This document shows, piece after piece, positions 62,149 to 64,000 of a stretch of 64,000 nt of DNA (position 1 is the first letter of the stretch; each line of letters opens with the position of its first letter). The translations under genes and the position numbers were made by a program. The stretch lies in the NCBI RefSeq assembly GCF_964355755.1, contig NC_092670.1, positions 7,811,201-7,875,200 of the forward strand. The letters run 5' to 3'. The DNA comes from Antedon mediterranea. Its lineage: Eukaryota; Echinodermata; Crinoidea; Comatulida; Antedonidae. The notes beneath the pieces are model-generated. The model saw nothing but the letters and a program-made list of their open reading frames with translations. It was not told the DNA's origin and did no database searches.

Positions 62149-62151
62149 TAA

Positions 62152-63480
62152 GTCTATTTTACAACGTACAATATTTCCAATTTATATTGCCGGTTAAGTA
62201 ATAAGAATGCAGACGTTCAACGAGATATTTTTCTGACTTAAAGTATGTAATCACATATTGATTGATATACTGTGTACCATAGAAAGTCCTATTGTATTAA
62301 CATCAAGGTCAAGCAAATTCTCCCCTTATTTTCTAAAGGATGGCCGTAGCGTAAACGTTATTGCATCGTTTGCTTTATAAGAAAGTGTTCCCTTACAGAG
62401 ATGTCCCCTGACTTGGATGTACCAAAGAAGGGATTCTACTGTTTAAAAAAAACGGTTAGGCCTACCAATTTGTAGAAAAGTGGTATCGAAAGTACGGATT
62501 AGCCTTTATTTACACTAAACGAGTCTTGAAATGCATTAGAATAATGTGTAGCCTAATTATCGAAATTTTCACTTTCAAGATTTCAATTATTGATCTGAAA
62601 TCATCTTTACCTAAAGCAAGCCTCTTTAAAAGCAACTGGGAATAGAACCCGATTCATAACATATCCATCCTGTGCTAGTGAATAATATAATTGGATATTA
62701 AAGAAAATCAAAAAACAAACGAAACTAAAAATAATTTTACGAAAAACGATTTTCTCTTACGCATCTGGGAAATATAGAAATATGCAAAATGATTTGCCAG
62801 TGGAATTTTAATCTTTAAAATGACCTATGAAATTTAGTTTGGAAGTTAGATTGCCAATATGGTTGACATCAAAGGAAAATGAGGATTTTCATGAACTGAT
62901 GATTTTATGATGATTTTATGATCCGTTTGACGTGGAACTCGCAAAAAATTCGTTTATAATACTTTTAAACTATAACACTTTCTCCTAAGCGTTTTATACT
63001 ATGGTAGATAGAGACCAAATATTAGTTCAAGCATTTTGTAATTTTCCAATCAATAAAATATCTTATCTTATCTTAATGATAGAGAAAACCATTCAATTCA
63101 CATATGATTCTGATCATTACATACACTTATCGTATTTCATATAATAAAATTCCTATGAGAAAAGGCATTATTTATCTTCATTTTTGTCAAAATTGATTTC
63201 TTTTTTTGCTTAGGCCCTAGGCTATACGACTATATGAGTGGTGTAATATATCATCTGATTTCATCAGCTAGCAACAACTACTCGTACCAAAATGAAATGA
63301 ATAGGTAAGTTTACAGTTATGTATTTAAAGAATTATGAAAAATGACAGGTGACACTGAAAAGTAAATATGTCTGTCAGGTGTAATCATACGATGCGGTTA
63401 AACAGCTAGATCTCGATTATGAAGCAGTGTAGGGGGCTGTTAGAAATGATAATGCCAGTTGCAACTGCAGCTTGTTTTGA
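62152..63480. other. AT-rich intergenic DNA with one tail-like repeat
   Basis: TTTTCCAATCAATAAAATAT followed by repeated CTTAT units (about 63040-63076) is another retrotransposon-style tail. No gene or ordered repeat is visible otherwise. Confidence 0.5.
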
Positions 63481-63664
63481 TTAAGCTTGGTCCCACTAGG
63501 ACGTAACGTTAGGACGTAACGTAAGGACGTTTAGACGCTACGACACAAGTTGACCAATGCCAAGCGACAGTTCGGATAATCCATCTTTTATGATTGGTCA
63601 AATCACTTGCGTTGCACTTACGTCATTTTGTTGCATCCAAGTAGGAACCATTACCAAGCTTTAA
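63481..63664 (+). mobile_element. Family A element, copy with intact TTAA borders
   Basis: TTAAGCTTGGTCCCACTAGG at the left and AGTAGGAACCATTACCAAGC plus TTTAA at the right. Inside are a tandem ACGTAACGTTAGG/ACGTAACGTAAGG pair, TTGACCAATGCCAAGCGACA, GGATAATCC, ATGATTGGTCAA and CACTTGCGTTGCACTTACGT. This copy best defines the family borders (184 bp). Confidence 0.85.
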
Positions 63665-64000
63665 TAAGATGAATCAAACTAGATAAAACGAATCGGTCAT
63701 ACGATCACTGACTTTTAATATTGTTCTATTTAAAAGTGGGATAAGAAAGTGATGAAAAAAGGAGCATAATATTAGAAAATAAATAAGTTCAAAACTTTTA
63801 CAAATATTGATTTTATTGAACATGATAATCATTATATTAATGACAGAAGGAAAAAATAATAAAATAACGAAACAAAAAGGATAACAAAGAAAATATGAAG
63901 ATTTAACACATATATTAGGCCTCCTTTAAATTGCTTATGAATGAATGATGTATAACATGGGTGATTCACGCCACAACAAGAGTACAAGATAAAGGTTATA
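63665..64000. other. AT-rich window end, nothing seen
   Basis: No frame, repeat or site that I can support. Confidence 0.6.

Noticed and set aside
1-64000. tRNA, rRNA and CRISPR-like features
   Set aside because: I looked for GGTTCGA-type T-arms with matching acceptor stems, rRNA-like conserved blocks and regular repeat-spacer arrays and found none. The only spaced repeats are satellites without unique spacers.

Overview
The window is AT-rich (roughly one third G+C by eye), with long non-coding stretches, GT-AG introns, poly(A) signals and many dispersed repeats, so it is animal nuclear DNA. A PDGF/VEGF-type gene, a Fer3-type bHLH gene, the very frequent palindrome TAGGCCTA and several small inverted-repeat transposons fit a marine invertebrate deuterostome, perhaps an echinoderm. 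That placement is inference.

Four protein-coding genes can be assembled. (1) 7437-8572, plus strand: an unrecognised 233-residue protein in four coding exons, three of which are tandem copies of one exon; a CpG-rich candidate promoter and 5' UTR exon lie near 6150-6291. (2) 13123-17109, minus strand: a complete nine-exon, 261-residue classical short-chain dehydrogenase/reductase. (3) 24281-25105, minus strand: a single-exon 274-residue bHLH factor of the Fer3/FERD3L family with a TATA box. (4) 52893-56859, minus strand: a secreted PDGF/VEGF-family growth factor with a cystine-knot domain and a cysteine-rich tail; its last four exons are well supported and its signal-peptide exon is a proposal. 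Two further isolated pieces (35296-35411 and 40770-40894) look like gene fragments but cannot be joined into a model.

The rest is repeats and unexplained AT-rich DNA: a 48-bp hairpin-forming minisatellite (9040-11760) bounded by ATTCATTT-type arrays; a GAT-type microsatellite (19942-20392); a 926-bp Harbinger-like element with TAA target duplications (61223-62148); at least three short inverted-repeat element families, each with several copies; an AT-rich dispersed family; LINE 3' ends; and local tandem duplications. Almost all other long reading frames are artefacts of these repeats, because their periods (48, 21, 3 bp) are multiples of three.

The four genes show no sign of working as a unit. 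The 27.8 kb between the bHLH gene and the growth-factor gene has no supportable complete gene and could hold cis-regulatory DNA for either neighbour.
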